From: Lachnospiraceae bacterium
Lineage (GTDB): Bacteria > Bacillota > Clostridia > Lachnospirales > Lachnospiraceae
Direction of reading: 5' to 3'
DNA length: 64,000 bases
Assembly: GCA_910575155.1 (NCBI GenBank)
Contig: CAJTDX010000003.1
Span: forward strand, 124,001 to 188,000
The position numbers and the translations under genes were made by a program. Shown here piece by piece: positions 41,097-50,423 of this stretch; within the stretch, counting starts at the first letter, position 1, and each line of letters begins with the position of its first letter. A model generated the notes under the pieces. The model did not search any database, was not told the DNA's origin, and saw only the letters and a program-made list of their open reading frames with translations.

Positions 41097-41543
41097 ATGA
41101 TTACGATAAAGAAAATGGAAGAGCGGGATACACAGGATGTATTGGAGATGATGCGGGATTTTTATGATTCTCCGGCAATTCTGCATGAAGTATCAGAAAA
41201 AGTATTGAGACGGAATATCGCGGCCTGCACAGGGGATCATCCTTATGTTGAAGGATTTGTGTTCCGGGCGCATGGAGGGATTGCAGGCTATGCCATGCTT
41301 GCCAAGAGTTATTCTACGGAATTTGGCGGGACATGCATGTGGATTGAGGATCTTTACATGAAGCCGGAATACCGTGGCGGCGGTATCGGCACGCAGTTTT
41401 TCCAGTACCTTGAAAATACTTATAAGGGTGAGGCGGTTTTGCTGAAACTTGAGGTGGAACCGGGAAATACCTGGGCAATCGAGGTATACAAAAAGTGCGG
41501 GTACCGGGAACTTCCCTATATGGAAATGATTAAGGAACTGTAG
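41097..41543 (+). CDS. GNAT-family N-acetyltransferase
   Basis: A 148-residue acetyltransferase with the acetyl-CoA motif IEDLYMKPEYRGGGIGTQFF near residue 82 and LEVEPGNTWAIEVYKKCGY near the C-end, as in RimI-like and small-molecule GNATs. AGGAGG precedes the ATG. It sits between ruvA and ruvB, which are usually adjacent. Substrate unknown. Confidence 0.9.
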   Translation: MITIKKMEERDTQDVLEMMRDFYDSPAILHEVSEKVLRRNIAACTGDHPYVEGFVFRAHGGIAGYAMLAKSYSTEFGGTCMWIEDLYMKPEYRGGGIGTQFFQYLENTYKGEAVLLKLEVEPGNTWAIEVYKKCGYRELPYMEMIKEL

Positions 41544-41555
41544 CGAAAAGATCTT

Positions 41556-41629
41556 AGTACATCGTTGCGCAAATAACTACACCAACCACTTGCCTGCTTT
41601 TCTGAGTGATTGATCCAGTTATTTGTACT
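41556..41629. repeat. Bulged inverted repeat before ruvB
   Basis: AGTACA (41556-41561) plus AAATAACT (41571-41578) together match the complement of AGTTATTTGTACT (41617-41629), with a 9-nt bulge in the left arm. It lies in the 147-bp gap between the GNAT gene and ruvB. Role unknown; it may limit read-through into ruvB or mark an old insertion. Confidence 0.4.
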
Positions 41630-41690
41630 AGAGTACAGTGGCTTTTGGGAAGAAAAGTAACAGATCAACAGACAGAGAGGAACAGCTTTC

Positions 41691-42698
41691 ATGGAAAAAC
41701 GTGTGATATCTACTCAGATTCAGGACGAAGACCAGAAGATCGAAACCAGTCTGCGTCCCCAGCGTCTGGAGGAATATATAGGACAGGAAAAAGCGAAAAA
41801 GACCCTGAAGGTTTATATTGAAGCGGCAAAACAAAGAGAGGAATCTTTAGACCATGTGCTGTTCTATGGACCGCCGGGTTTGGGGAAAACCACGCTTGCA
41901 GGGATTATTGCCAATGAAATGGACGTACATATGAAGGTGACTTCCGGTCCTGCCATCGGAAAACCAGGCGAAATGGCGGCTATCTTAAGCGGGCTTCAGG
42001 AAGGGGATCTCCTCTTTGTGGATGAAATCCATCGTCTGAACCGTCAGGTGGAAGAGGTGCTTTATCCGGCCATGGAGGATTACGCAATTGATATTATGAT
42101 AGGCAAAGGCGCCACGGCGCGTTCCATCCGCCTGGATCTTCCGCATTTTACGCTGGTGGGGGCAACCACGCGCGCGGGCCTGCTGTCGGCTCCGCTGCGG
42201 GACCGCTTCGGAGTAGTGCATCATCTGGAATTTTATAATCCGGAGGAATTAAAGACGATTATCCTGCACTCAGCAGAAAAACTTGAGGTTGAAATTGATG
42301 ATGAAGGCGCCTTTGAGCTGGCAAGACGTTCCAGAGGAACTCCGCGGCTTGCCAACCGCCTGTTAAAGCGTGTCAGGGATTTTGCCCAGGTGAAGTACGA
42401 CGGCAGGATTACCAGAGAAGTTGCTGTTTTTGCCCTGGATTTACTGGAAGTGGATAAATTCGGATTGGATCAGAACGACCGTAATATTCTCCTGACTATG
42501 ATTGAGAAGTTCCAAGGCGGTCCCGTGGGGCTTGACACGCTGGCGGCGTCTCTGGGCGAGGATTCCGGAACGATTGAGGACGTATATGAGCCGTATCTTG
42601 TGAAAAATGGCTTTATCAACCGCACGCCGAAGGGAAGAGTGGCAACAGATTTCGCATATGGGCATTTTGGAATTGCAAAAAATGTCTCACAGTGTTAA
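41691..42698 (+). CDS. ruvB: Holliday junction helicase motor RuvB
   Basis: A 335-residue AAA+ ATPase that drives branch migration. Walker [16 protein letters not shown], Walker [13 protein letters not shown], sensor 1 [20 protein letters not shown], and the C-terminal winged helix ([22 protein letters not shown]) are all present. The N-terminal block [14 protein letters not shown] is typical. Length is normal. Confidence 0.97.
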   Translation: MEKRVISTQIQDEDQKIETSLRPQRLEEYIGQEKAKKTLKVYIEAAKQREESLDHVLFYGPPGLGKTTLAGIIANEMDVHMKVTSGPAIGKPGEMAAILSGLQEGDLLFVDEIHRLNRQVEEVLYPAMEDYAIDIMIGKGATARSIRLDLPHFTLVGATTRAGLLSAPLRDRFGVVHHLEFYNPEELKTIILHSAEKLEVEIDDEGAFELARRSRGTPRLANRLLKRVRDFAQVKYDGRITREVAVFALDLLEVDKFGLDQNDRNILLTMIEKFQGGPVGLDTLAASLGEDSGTIEDVYEPYLVKNGFINRTPKGRVATDFAYGHFGIAKNVSQC

Positions 42699-42755
42699 AA
42701 TAGTAAAAGTCAGGATAATGGGATATGTCCGTAATTTCAGGGAGGATTCATATAT

Positions 42756-43295
42756 ATGTCAGTGAAGACCAGTGCAGATGTATTGATCGGCGGGAAAATA
42801 TATACCCTAAGTGGTTATGAGAGTGAAGAATATTTGCAGAAGGTTGCAAATTATATCAATAGTAAAATTAATGAATTTGATGAAATGGAGCAGTTTCGGC
42901 GTCTTGCGGCAGATATGAAGTCCACATTACTGGAGCTTAACATTGCAGATGATTACTTTAAGGCAAAGGAACAGGCGGAAAAACTTGAGGAGACTGTCCG
43001 GGAAAAGGAGCGGGAAATTTACGAGCTGCAGCATGATTTGATTTCTGCCAAAATACGGGTGGAAAGCAGCGAGAAACTGGCTGGCGAACTGGAGAAAGAG
43101 AACAGGGAGCTTCTTTTAAATAAATCCAAGCTTGAGGCTTCTTTGGAGGACGCGCTGCTGGGCAAGGTGAAGGGACAGGTTGTTCAGAAGGATTCGGAGA
43201 CGTTGAACCAGGGCGAAGATCAAGCTCCTGTAAAACAGGAATCTGAGAAGGGTAAGGCGGGCAGGTCCAAATCAGATACACAAAATGGGAAATAG
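42756..43295 (+). CDS. zapA: Cell division protein ZapA
   Basis: A 179-residue protein. Residues 1-100 are a ZapA domain (VLIGGKIYTLSGYESEEYLQ, then helices), which bundles FtsZ filaments. The following region (about 65-140) is a long coiled coil rich in Glu and Lys, and the tail (145-179) is polar and disordered. It is longer than the usual 85-100 residues of Bacillus ZapA, as is common in Lachnospiraceae. It is followed by a strong terminator hairpin. Confidence 0.88.
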   Translation: MSVKTSADVLIGGKIYTLSGYESEEYLQKVANYINSKINEFDEMEQFRRLAADMKSTLLELNIADDYFKAKEQAEKLEETVREKEREIYELQHDLISAKIRVESSEKLAGELEKENRELLLNKSKLEASLEDALLGKVKGQVVQKDSETLNQGEDQAPVKQESEKGKAGRSKSDTQNGK

Positions 43296-43335
43296 TTAAT
43301 CCTTGTACCAGTTTTGTTTATAGAATGCAAATAGT

Positions 43336-43372
43336 AAGGGTGGCTCAGAAAAGACAATGCTGAGCCACCCTT
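43336..43372 (+). terminator. Stem-loop after zapA
   Basis: AAGGGTGGCTCAG (43336-43348) pairs perfectly with CTGAGCCACCCTT (43360-43372), 13 bp with an 11-nt loop. Only a short T run follows, but position and stability support a terminator. Confidence 0.7.
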
Positions 43373-43403
43373 CTGAACCCGCGGAAAGAGGAGGATTATA
43401 AGC

Positions 43404-45608
43404 TTGAACATAAAAACAGAGCTTTTAGCACCGGCAGGTTCCTTTGAGATTTTAACTGCTGTGATCAATGCTGGCGCCGACGCGGTATATACTGCTGGCG
43501 CCAGATTTGGCGCCCGCGCCTATGCAGACAATCTTACAGAGGAAGAGCTGCTGAGAGCTATTGAATTTGCGCATATGAAGGACAGAAAACTGTATCTTAC
43601 GGTGAATACGCTGTTAAAGGAAGCGGAGATCGGGGAACTTTACGAGTATCTTTGTCCGCTTTATGAAGCGGGGCTGAACGCAGTGATTGTACAGGACCTG
43701 GGCGTTATGCGGTTTGTCAGAACTCATTTTCCGCAGCTTTCCATTCACGCCAGTACCCAGATGACCGTTACCGGGGCATATGGAGCGAAATTACTGCTCG
43801 ATCAGGGCTGCAGCCGGATTGTAACGGCGAGAGAGCTGTCTTTGGAGGAAATTTCCAACATTTACCGGACGACCGGGGCGGAGATTGAAAGCTTTGTTCA
43901 TGGAGCGCTCTGTTATTGTTACTCCGGGCAGTGCCTGCTCAGCAGTATGATTGGAGGCAGGAGCGGAAACCGGGGAAGATGCGCGCAGCCATGCCGCCTT
44001 TCTTATGAGGTGTTTGACAGTAAAAGCGCTGCCACAGCAGGCAGAACGCAAAAAGAACATTATCCGTTAAGTCCCAAAGACCTGTGTGCCGTTCATTTGC
44101 TTCCGGAGCTGACTGCGTGCGGGATTCATTCATTTAAGATTGAAGGAAGAATGAAACAGGCGGCATATGCGGCGGGCGTCACCAGCATTTACCGCAAATA
44201 TATAGATTTGCTGGAGTCAGGAGAACCATACAAGGTATCGGAAGAGGATTATCAGAATCTATTGGATCTTGGCAGCCGCTGCGGATTTACAGAAGGGTAT
44301 TACCGAAAACAGAACGGCAGGGATATGATTACTTTTGAAAAACCCTCCCATGAAAAAAAGAATGATACGCTGCAAAAACAGATACGCAGCCTGTATGTGG
44401 AAACAGAAAATAAAGAAAAAATAAAGGGAATCTTAAGACTTTTTCCGGGGAAAGCCGCAAGTCTTGTGTTACAATATAAAGAAATAGAGGTGGAAGCGAC
44501 GGGAGAGCTTGTGCAGCCTGCCGAGAAACAGCCCCTGTCAAGAGAAACGGTTCTGGAGAAAATGAAAAAAACAGGCAATACTCCATTTGAGCTGGAACAT
44601 CTTGAAGTAGAGCTTGGAGCGCATAGTTTTCTGCCAGTGAAAGCGTTGAACCAGCTTCGAAGAGCAGGTCTTGAAAAGCTGACAGAGGCAGTGACAGCAA
44701 ACGGTAAAAGAAACAGGCTCAATCCGCCGCAGGCAGAACCCGCGGAATATGCAGCGGATAAGAGAGAAAACAGGAAGTCGGAGCCGCGTTTGTCCGTTTT
44801 GACGGAAACTCTGGAGCAGTTTTATACGGTGCTGCAGCAGCCGGAAGCAGACCGTATCTATTTGGAAGCCTTTGCCCTGCCAAGAAGAGAGAATTTTTCA
44901 GAACTGAAAAAACTGGTCTGCCAGGCGCATGAGGCCGGAAAAGAATGTTACCTGGCATTGCCTTATCTGTTTCGCATGAAGACGGCGCAGTGGTATGAGC
45001 AAGGCTGGGAAGCGGTCAAACGGGCGGGAGCGGACGGGTATCTGGTGAGAAATCTGGAAGAACTTTCCTTCCTCAAAGAAATGGAAGAGGATCTTTCCTG
45101 CGTTCAGGGAGATTACAATATGTATTGTTATTCCAATGAGGCGGTGCGGGGCCTGGCGGATCTGTCCCTGCGGCAATATACCCTCCCGGCAGAGCTTAAT
45201 TTCCGTGAATTAAGAGAATTGGACTGTTCTGGCGGGGAACTGCTCCTCTACGGATATCAGCCTTTAATGCTCAGCGCCCAGTGTCTTTTGAAGAATACTG
45301 TGGAATGCAAGCGCAGACAAGGAATTTTTTATCTCAAAGACCGTTACGGTAAACTGTTTCCAGTGAAAAACCGATGCGAAGATTGTTATAATGTGATATA
45401 TAATATCAGTCCCCTGGCGTTATTCCATCAATGGAAGAAGCTTCCATCCCTGTCTCTGGCAGGCGTGCGTATGTCCTTTACTCTGGAGCGTCCCCGGGAG
45501 ATTGCAGAGATGTTTTGTTATTTCAGACAGGCAAAAGACCATAAGCTGGATCAGGAAAATTATCTGAAAAATTTTACCAACGGACATTTTAAGCGAGGAG
45601 TCGAATAA
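43404..45608 (+). CDS. U32-family peptidase with DUF3656
   Basis: A 734-residue protein. The N-terminal half is a peptidase U32 TIM-like domain: ELLAPAGSFEILTAVINAGA, the family signature ESFVHGALCYCYSGQCLLSS and the Cys-rich GRCAQPCRLSYE, likely an iron-sulfur site. A DUF3656-like region follows (about 370-460), then a second U32-like half with Cys near residues 610-670 (RCEDCYN). Members of this family act as collagenase-like proteases or, in the RlhA/TrhP branch, in RNA hydroxylation; RlhA-type function is plausible. It starts with TTG at 43404 behind GAGGAGG. Confidence 0.88.
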   Translation: MNIKTELLAPAGSFEILTAVINAGADAVYTAGARFGARAYADNLTEEELLRAIEFAHMKDRKLYLTVNTLLKEAEIGELYEYLCPLYEAGLNAVIVQDLGVMRFVRTHFPQLSIHASTQMTVTGAYGAKLLLDQGCSRIVTARELSLEEISNIYRTTGAEIESFVHGALCYCYSGQCLLSSMIGGRSGNRGRCAQPCRLSYEVFDSKSAATAGRTQKEHYPLSPKDLCAVHLLPELTACGIHSFKIEGRMKQAAYAAGVTSIYRKYIDLLESGEPYKVSEEDYQNLLDLGSRCGFTEGYYRKQNGRDMITFEKPSHEKKNDTLQKQIRSLYVETENKEKIKGILRLFPGKAASLVLQYKEIEVEATGELVQPAEKQPLSRETVLEKMKKTGNTPFELEHLEVELGAHSFLPVKALNQLRRAGLEKLTEAVTANGKRNRLNPPQAEPAEYAADKRENRKSEPRLSVLTETLEQFYTVLQQPEADRIYLEAFALPRRENFSELKKLVCQAHEAGKECYLALPYLFRMKTAQWYEQGWEAVKRAGADGYLVRNLEELSFLKEMEEDLSCVQGDYNMYCYSNEAVRGLADLSLRQYTLPAELNFRELRELDCSGGELLLYGYQPLMLSAQCLLKNTVECKRRQGIFYLKDRYGKLFPVKNRCEDCYNVIYNISPLALFHQWKKLPSLSLAGVRMSFTLERPREIAEMFCYFRQAKDHKLDQENYLKNFTNGHFKRGVE

Positions 45609-45611
45609 AAT

Positions 45612-47063
45612 ATGCTGCATTTGATTACAGAACTATCGAAATACACAATGATCATTCTGTTTGCGCTGTATACCTACCAGTGCTTTTCCGCCTTGAAGCG
45701 GAGTGTGGATAAGGAAGAACAGGCAGAAAAATATAAAAGCCAGGTACTTTATATGTATTTGTTCCATCTGAACGCCTATGCAGTACTGTATTTGTCTATG
45801 GATAAAAATGTGGAGATTTTGAAATTTTATCTGATGCAGGCGGCGTTTTTTGCGGTTGTACAGATTTGCTACAGTCTCTTTTACAGACGGGTGTCCCGGC
45901 TTGTGGTCAATAATATGTGTATGCTGATGTGTATTGGATTTGTCATACTGACGCGGCTTTCCTACGACCATGCCGTTAAGCAGTTTCAGATTGCAGTGGC
46001 GTCGATGGCCGTCACCATGCTGATTCCATATTTTATCAGCCGTTTTAAATACCTGAAAAGCCTGACCTGGCTGTACGCCCTTGCAGGTATCACGATGCTG
46101 GGAGTGGTGGCGGTGCTGGGGGCGGTCTCCCATGGCGCCAAACTTTCGTTTTCTGTTGCGGGAATTGCGGTGCAGCCTTCTGAGTTTATCAAGATTATCT
46201 TTGTATTTTTTGTCGCCTCTATGTTCTATGAGTCGACGGAATTTATACAGGTGGCGAGGGCCACTGTGATTGCGGGGCTTCATGTCATAATTTTAGTACT
46301 CTCCAAAGATCTGGGCGCGGGTCTGATCTTCTTTATTGCCTATATGGTCATGCTGTATGTTGCTACCAGGAAACTGTATTATTTTGCGGGAGGTCTGTTT
46401 TGCGGCGCCGTAGCTTCCGTGATTGCCTATCATCTGTTTAATCATGTGCGGGTGCGGGTGGTGGCGTGGCAGGACCCTCTGGCTGTCTTTGAGAGAGAGG
46501 GAAACCAGGTGGCAAATTCACTGTTCGCCATTGGAACCGGAGGATGGTTCGGTATGGGACTCAACCAGGGAATGCCGAATAAAATTCCGGAAGTAAAGCA
46601 GGATTTTATTTTTTCGGCGGTGGCGGAGGAACTGGGCGGCATTTTTGCGATCTGCCTGATTCTGGTATGCGTCAGTTGTTTTCTGATGTTTCTCAATATT
46701 GCCATGCAGATGAAAGATTCCTTTTATAAGCTGGTAGCGTTGGGGCTGGGAACGATTTACGGGTTCCAGATTCTCCTGTCTGTGGGCGGCGACATCAAAT
46801 TTATCCCGTCTACAGGCGTGACGCTGCCGCTGGTAAGCTACGGGGGAAGTTCCCTTTTGAGCACCCTCATTATTTTTGCCATTATCCAGGGCCTGTATCT
46901 GCTCCGGGAACGAACGGAGGCGGAGCGGCTGGCAGAGCAAAAACAGAAGGGCAAGACGGCAGGAACGAAAAACAGCGGGAAAAAGAAACCCCCGAAACGG
47001 AAAGGAGGGATAACATCCCATGAAAAAAATATCCACGGAACAAAAGTCGAAGACTTTGACTAA
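45612..47063 (+). CDS. FtsW/RodA/SpoVE-family glycosyltransferase
   Basis: A 483-residue SEDS protein with about ten to twelve helices. Signature segments are FSVAGIAVQPSEFIKIIFV, LSKDLGAGLIFF (catalytic Asp in KDLG), the external loop and FIPSTGVTLPLVSYGGSS. SEDS proteins polymerise lipid II glycan strands. The Lys-rich tail (RKGG...HEKN) overlaps the next gene, a class B PBP, by 44 nt. The pairing supports a dedicated SEDS-bPBP complex, either elongation or sporulation septum. Confidence 0.93.
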   Translation: MLHLITELSKYTMIILFALYTYQCFSALKRSVDKEEQAEKYKSQVLYMYLFHLNAYAVLYLSMDKNVEILKFYLMQAAFFAVVQICYSLFYRRVSRLVVNNMCMLMCIGFVILTRLSYDHAVKQFQIAVASMAVTMLIPYFISRFKYLKSLTWLYALAGITMLGVVAVLGAVSHGAKLSFSVAGIAVQPSEFIKIIFVFFVASMFYESTEFIQVARATVIAGLHVIILVLSKDLGAGLIFFIAYMVMLYVATRKLYYFAGGLFCGAVASVIAYHLFNHVRVRVVAWQDPLAVFEREGNQVANSLFAIGTGGWFGMGLNQGMPNKIPEVKQDFIFSAVAEELGGIFAICLILVCVSCFLMFLNIAMQMKDSFYKLVALGLGTIYGFQILLSVGGDIKFIPSTGVTLPLVSYGGSSLLSTLIIFAIIQGLYLLRERTEAERLAEQKQKGKTAGTKNSGKKKPPKRKGGITSHEKNIHGTKVEDFD

Positions 47064-48477
47064 GAGAAGCAAGAACCGGGAATTTGTGATTATCACCTAT
47101 CTGTTTGTGGGCGTGTTTATTATGATGATGGGATATTTTGCCTACTTTCAGATTTTCCGCAGCGAGGATTTTATCAACAGCCCTTATAATACCAGGCAGA
47201 ATATGTTTGCAGAGCATGTGGTGAGAGGCGAAATCCGCTCGTCGGATGGGAAAACGCTGGCGCAGACCATTGTCGGGGAAGACGGAACAGAAACCAGGTA
47301 TTATCCTTATGGTTCCATGTTTGCCCATGCGGTCGGCTATGACAGCAATGGAAAATCCGGCATTGAGTCGTTTGGGAATTTCAGTCTGCTGCGTTCCCAT
47401 GCATTTTTCTTAGAGCAGGTGCTGAACGGCATACAGGATAAAAAAAATCAGGGGGACAATATTGTCACGACTCTGGATTACCGTCTTCAGGAAGCGGCTT
47501 ACCAGGCTTTGGGAGGAAACCGGGGCGCGGTGGTGGCGCTGGAGCCGTCCAGCGGAAAACTTCTTGCCATGGTGTCCAGACCGGATTTCGACCCCAATAC
47601 GATAGAGGCAGAGTGGGACAGCATAATTTCCAATACAGACAGTGAAAATTCCATCCTGGTAAATCGCGTGACCCAGGGGCTTTATCCGCCCGGTTCAACG
47701 TTTAAGATTCTGACAACACTGGAATATCTCAGGGAACATCCCGATTATGAGGACTATTCTTATGAATGTACCGGAACGATTGCCATGGAGAATACGGAGA
47801 TTCACTGTTATGCCAATGCCGTTCACGGCACGGAGGATCTGCAGACTTCTTTTGCGAAATCCTGCAATACTTCTTACGCCAATATTGGACTGGGACTTGA
47901 TAAGAAGAAATTTGCAAATCTTTGCAACGACCTTTTATTTCAGACCAATCTTCCTATTTCTTATCCCAGCAACCAGAGCAGTTTCAAATTAGAACAAACA
48001 TCCAATACAGACGAAGTGACGCAGATGGCAATCGGACAGGGGGAAACCCTGGTAACTCCTCTGCATATGGCGCTGATTACCTCTGCCATCGCCAATAACG
48101 GCATACTGATGCGGCCGTATATCATCGACCATACGGAAAATTATAAAGGCGTTGCGGTGAAGAATTATAAATCTTCCGCCTATGGCGCGCTGATTACAAC
48201 GGAAGAGGCGCAGAAGCTTCAGGGATTTATGTCCAAAGTTGTCAGCGAAGGAACCGGCTCCAAGCTCAGCGGACAGAGCTACCAGGCGGCGGGAAAAACA
48301 GGTTCTGCGGAATTCAGCAACAATAAGGAGGAGAGCCACGCATGGTTTACGGGCTATGCTTCTATGGAAGACAAGGGCAGTATTGTGGTGACGGTAATTG
48401 TAGAAAATGGAGGAGCGGGCAGCACGACCGCGGTACCAATTGCAAAACAGGTTTTTGATACTTATTTTTCCAGATAA
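47020..48477 (+). CDS. Class B penicillin-binding protein (PBP2-like)
   Basis: A 485-residue transpeptidase with a basic cytoplasmic lead, one signal-anchor helix (about 25-47) and a transpeptidase domain. Motifs: STFK in PPGSTFKIL near residue 227, S-C-N in KSCNTSYANIGL and KTGSAEF in the C-lobe. It cross-links glycan made by the SEDS partner encoded just upstream. The N-terminal dimerisation region is short, as in PbpA-type proteins. GGAGG lies upstream of the ATG within the SEDS gene. Confidence 0.93.
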   Translation: MKKISTEQKSKTLTKRSKNREFVIITYLFVGVFIMMMGYFAYFQIFRSEDFINSPYNTRQNMFAEHVVRGEIRSSDGKTLAQTIVGEDGTETRYYPYGSMFAHAVGYDSNGKSGIESFGNFSLLRSHAFFLEQVLNGIQDKKNQGDNIVTTLDYRLQEAAYQALGGNRGAVVALEPSSGKLLAMVSRPDFDPNTIEAEWDSIISNTDSENSILVNRVTQGLYPPGSTFKILTTLEYLREHPDYEDYSYECTGTIAMENTEIHCYANAVHGTEDLQTSFAKSCNTSYANIGLGLDKKKFANLCNDLLFQTNLPISYPSNQSSFKLEQTSNTDEVTQMAIGQGETLVTPLHMALITSAIANNGILMRPYIIDHTENYKGVAVKNYKSSAYGALITTEEAQKLQGFMSKVVSEGTGSKLSGQSYQAAGKTGSAEFSNNKEESHAWFTGYASMEDKGSIVVTVIVENGGAGSTTAVPIAKQVFDTYFSR

Positions 48478-48486
48478 AGAAAAATC

Positions 48487-48515
48487 TTGCAAGATATTCT
48501 AAAAAGGGGTATACT
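48487..48515 (+). promoter_or_regulatory. Promoter of the NUDIX gene
   Basis: TTGCAA (48487-48492), 17 bp, TATACT (48510-48515). It lies 38 bp before the ATG at 48554. Confidence 0.65.
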
Positions 48516-48553
48516 ATTTTTAAAGTCGTTAAACCACATCAGGAGGTATTGCA

Positions 48554-49006
48554 ATGATTGAAGCAACAAGTTGTGGTGGTGTGGTAATATTTCGCGGGAA
48601 GATTTTGCTTTTGTATAAGAATTATAAGAATAAATATGAGGGCTGGGTTCTTCCGAAAGGAACCGTAGAGCCGGGCGAAGAATACAGGGATACAGCAGCG
48701 CGTGAAGTGCGGGAGGAGACGGGAGTCGACGCCCTGATTATAAAATATGTAGGAAAAAGCCAGTATTCTTTTGCGATCCCGGACGATACGGTGGAGAAGG
48801 ATGTCCATTGGTATTTGATGATGGCGGACAGTTACTACAGCAAACCACAACGGGAAGAATATTTTGTTGATTCAGGGTACTACAAATTTCACGAAGCATA
48901 TCATTTACTGCGTTTTGCAAATGAGAAACAGATACTGGAAAAAGCATACAATGAATATCTTGATTTGAAAAAGAGTAATCTTTGGGGCAGCAGAAAGTAT
49001 TTTTAA
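48554..49006 (+). CDS. NUDIX hydrolase
   Basis: A 150-residue protein with a complete Nudix box, GTVEPGEEYRDTAAREVREE plus TGVD, near residues 36-59, which binds Mg2+ for hydrolysis of a nucleoside diphosphate linked to another group. The start ATSCGGVVIFRGKILLLYK is the usual first strand. It has its own promoter and terminator, so it is a single-gene unit. Substrate (for example diadenosine polyphosphate or an oxidised nucleotide) cannot be assigned. Confidence 0.92.
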   Translation: MIEATSCGGVVIFRGKILLLYKNYKNKYEGWVLPKGTVEPGEEYRDTAAREVREETGVDALIIKYVGKSQYSFAIPDDTVEKDVHWYLMMADSYYSKPQREEYFVDSGYYKFHEAYHLLRFANEKQILEKAYNEYLDLKKSNLWGSRKYF

Positions 49007-49054
49007 CTTTTGCGATTGCAAAAGGTTAAGCCAGCAGGAGAAAGATACAGAGAG

Positions 49055-49086
49055 AAAAGGCGCTCACGGAAAGCGGGCGTCTTTTT
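49055..49086 (+). terminator. Intrinsic terminator of the NUDIX gene
   Basis: AAAAGGCGCTC (49055-49065) pairs with GGGCGTCTTTT (49075-49085), 11 bp with two G-U pairs, followed by more T. A classic short terminator. Confidence 0.8.
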
Positions 49087-49182
49087 ATATCATAAGATTG
49101 GAAAATTGTTCAGACACGCTCTGGGGAATCAGGGAAAAAGGAACTTTGCGTAGATATTTTCAGTATTGGAATGGAGAAGGAA

Positions 49183-49539
49183 ATGATCTTTTACAGGGAT
49201 TTTTATACAGGAGAGAGCATTGCCGGGAAAAAAGAAAAAGTAAAATGGAAGATTCTTCATGACGCGGGCCAGTTGGGTATTTATGTGATTGCGCTGGGCA
49301 GTAATCCGGAAAATCTTATGGATATTATTCCTTCCTGGGAATTGATGCAAGCATGTTATCCCAGACAGGATACGCTGGTGATCGGTGTGGATCAGGGGTA
49401 TGATAACGCCATGGAGCTGGCAGGAAAGATTGTAATGGATGTATTTCAGAAAACCGGAAATCTGAATATCAGGGAGTATTTCCTGGAAAGGCACAGAGAA
49501 AATCTCAGGAGAGAGCCTGTATGGAAATCCTGTTCCTGA
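49183..49539 (+). CDS. Uncharacterised protein upstream of DUF2953 and gerW
   Basis: A 118-residue soluble protein with no signal peptide or membrane segment. It has a strand-rich middle (QLGIYVIALGSNPENLMDII, TLVIGVDQGYDNAMELA) and a basic C-end. I do not recognise the family. I start it at 49183, with GGAG 6 nt upstream; the in-frame ATG at 49171 lacks a ribosome site. Its 3' end overlaps the DUF2953 gene by 19 nt, and gerW follows, so it likely belongs to a small sporulation-linked operon. Confidence 0.75.
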   Translation: MIFYRDFYTGESIAGKKEKVKWKILHDAGQLGIYVIALGSNPENLMDIIPSWELMQACYPRQDTLVIGVDQGYDNAMELAGKIVMDVFQKTGNLNIREYFLERHRENLRREPVWKSCS

Positions 49540-50405
49540 TTTTAAAAATCATTGGTATTCTGCTTGCTGTTATCATTTTCCTGTGTTTTGCGGCGCTTGC
49601 GGTTCCGGTTCGTTATAGCGTCTGTATGGAAGTACAGGAGGATCTCGCTGGCACGGCGGCGTTTTCCTGGTTTTGCCGCCTGCTTTGCCTGAACATAAAT
49701 TATAAAGAAAAAAGTATGGCGTTTCGTCTGCGGATTTTTGGTATTCCCGTTTCTATTGGCAGACAGAAGAAACGTTCTCCAAAAGCAGGCAGAACAAAAG
49801 CACGAAAGAAAAAGCGTGAAACAGATCCCGTCGTTTCACAGACGAAAGAGCCGCAGGTACAGGAAGCAGCTGTTTGGGATGATACAAAAGCCAGAAAAGG
49901 ATCGGTTTCAGAAAATCTGCCGGAACAAGGCTCCGGCAGAAGGAAAACCAAAGCAAAGAAACGGCGAAAGAAATTTTTCTCTGGATTTGAGGCGCTGCGG
50001 CAGTGGATTTCAGATGTGAAGGATAAAACCGTCACAGGAAAAGAGAAGTTTGAGAACATAAAAAAGCTGATTTCGGAGGAAACTAATAAAAGCGCTTTCC
50101 TGCATTTGTTTCAGGAACTGAAATTTCTGATGCGCCATTATTCTCCCCGCAGGGCTTTTGGGGAACTTGAATTTGCGGTTGGAGATCCGGGCGGCACAGG
50201 GCAGGTACTGGGAATGTTCAGTCTGTTTCCATTTTGGTCAAGATACCGGATCAATATAATACCGGATTTTCAGGCCGAGAATTTTTATGTAAGAGGAAGG
50301 CTGCAGGTGAAAGGACATATCCGGGCGTGGCATTTTTTGCGCACAGCGTTCCGGTTGATCAAAGATAAAAATATAAAAGCATTGATAACGAGTGTTCGAA
50401 CATAA
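49521..50405 (+). CDS. DUF2953 membrane protein
   Basis: A 294-residue protein with one N-terminal transmembrane helix (about 2-28), a strand region (VPVRYSVCMEVQEDLAG, RLRIFGIPV), a long very basic disordered stretch (about 75-160, Lys/Arg rich) and a C-terminal region with FGELEFAVGDPGGTGQVLGM and FYVRGRLQVKGHIRAW. This matches the B. subtilis YtfI type, encoded next to ytfJ (gerW). Role unknown; conservation with gerW suggests sporulation or spore membrane function. Confidence 0.85.
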   Translation: MEILFLILKIIGILLAVIIFLCFAALAVPVRYSVCMEVQEDLAGTAAFSWFCRLLCLNINYKEKSMAFRLRIFGIPVSIGRQKKRSPKAGRTKARKKKRETDPVVSQTKEPQVQEAAVWDDTKARKGSVSENLPEQGSGRRKTKAKKRRKKFFSGFEALRQWISDVKDKTVTGKEKFENIKKLISEETNKSAFLHLFQELKFLMRHYSPRRAFGELEFAVGDPGGTGQVLGMFSLFPFWSRYRINIIPDFQAENFYVRGRLQVKGHIRAWHFLRTAFRLIKDKNIKALITSVRT

Positions 50406-50423
50406 CAGGAGGTATGATGGATT

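Noticed and set aside
41544-41690. Riboswitch or T-box before ruvB
   Set aside because: The inverted repeat has none of the conserved loops of known classes and no terminator T run.
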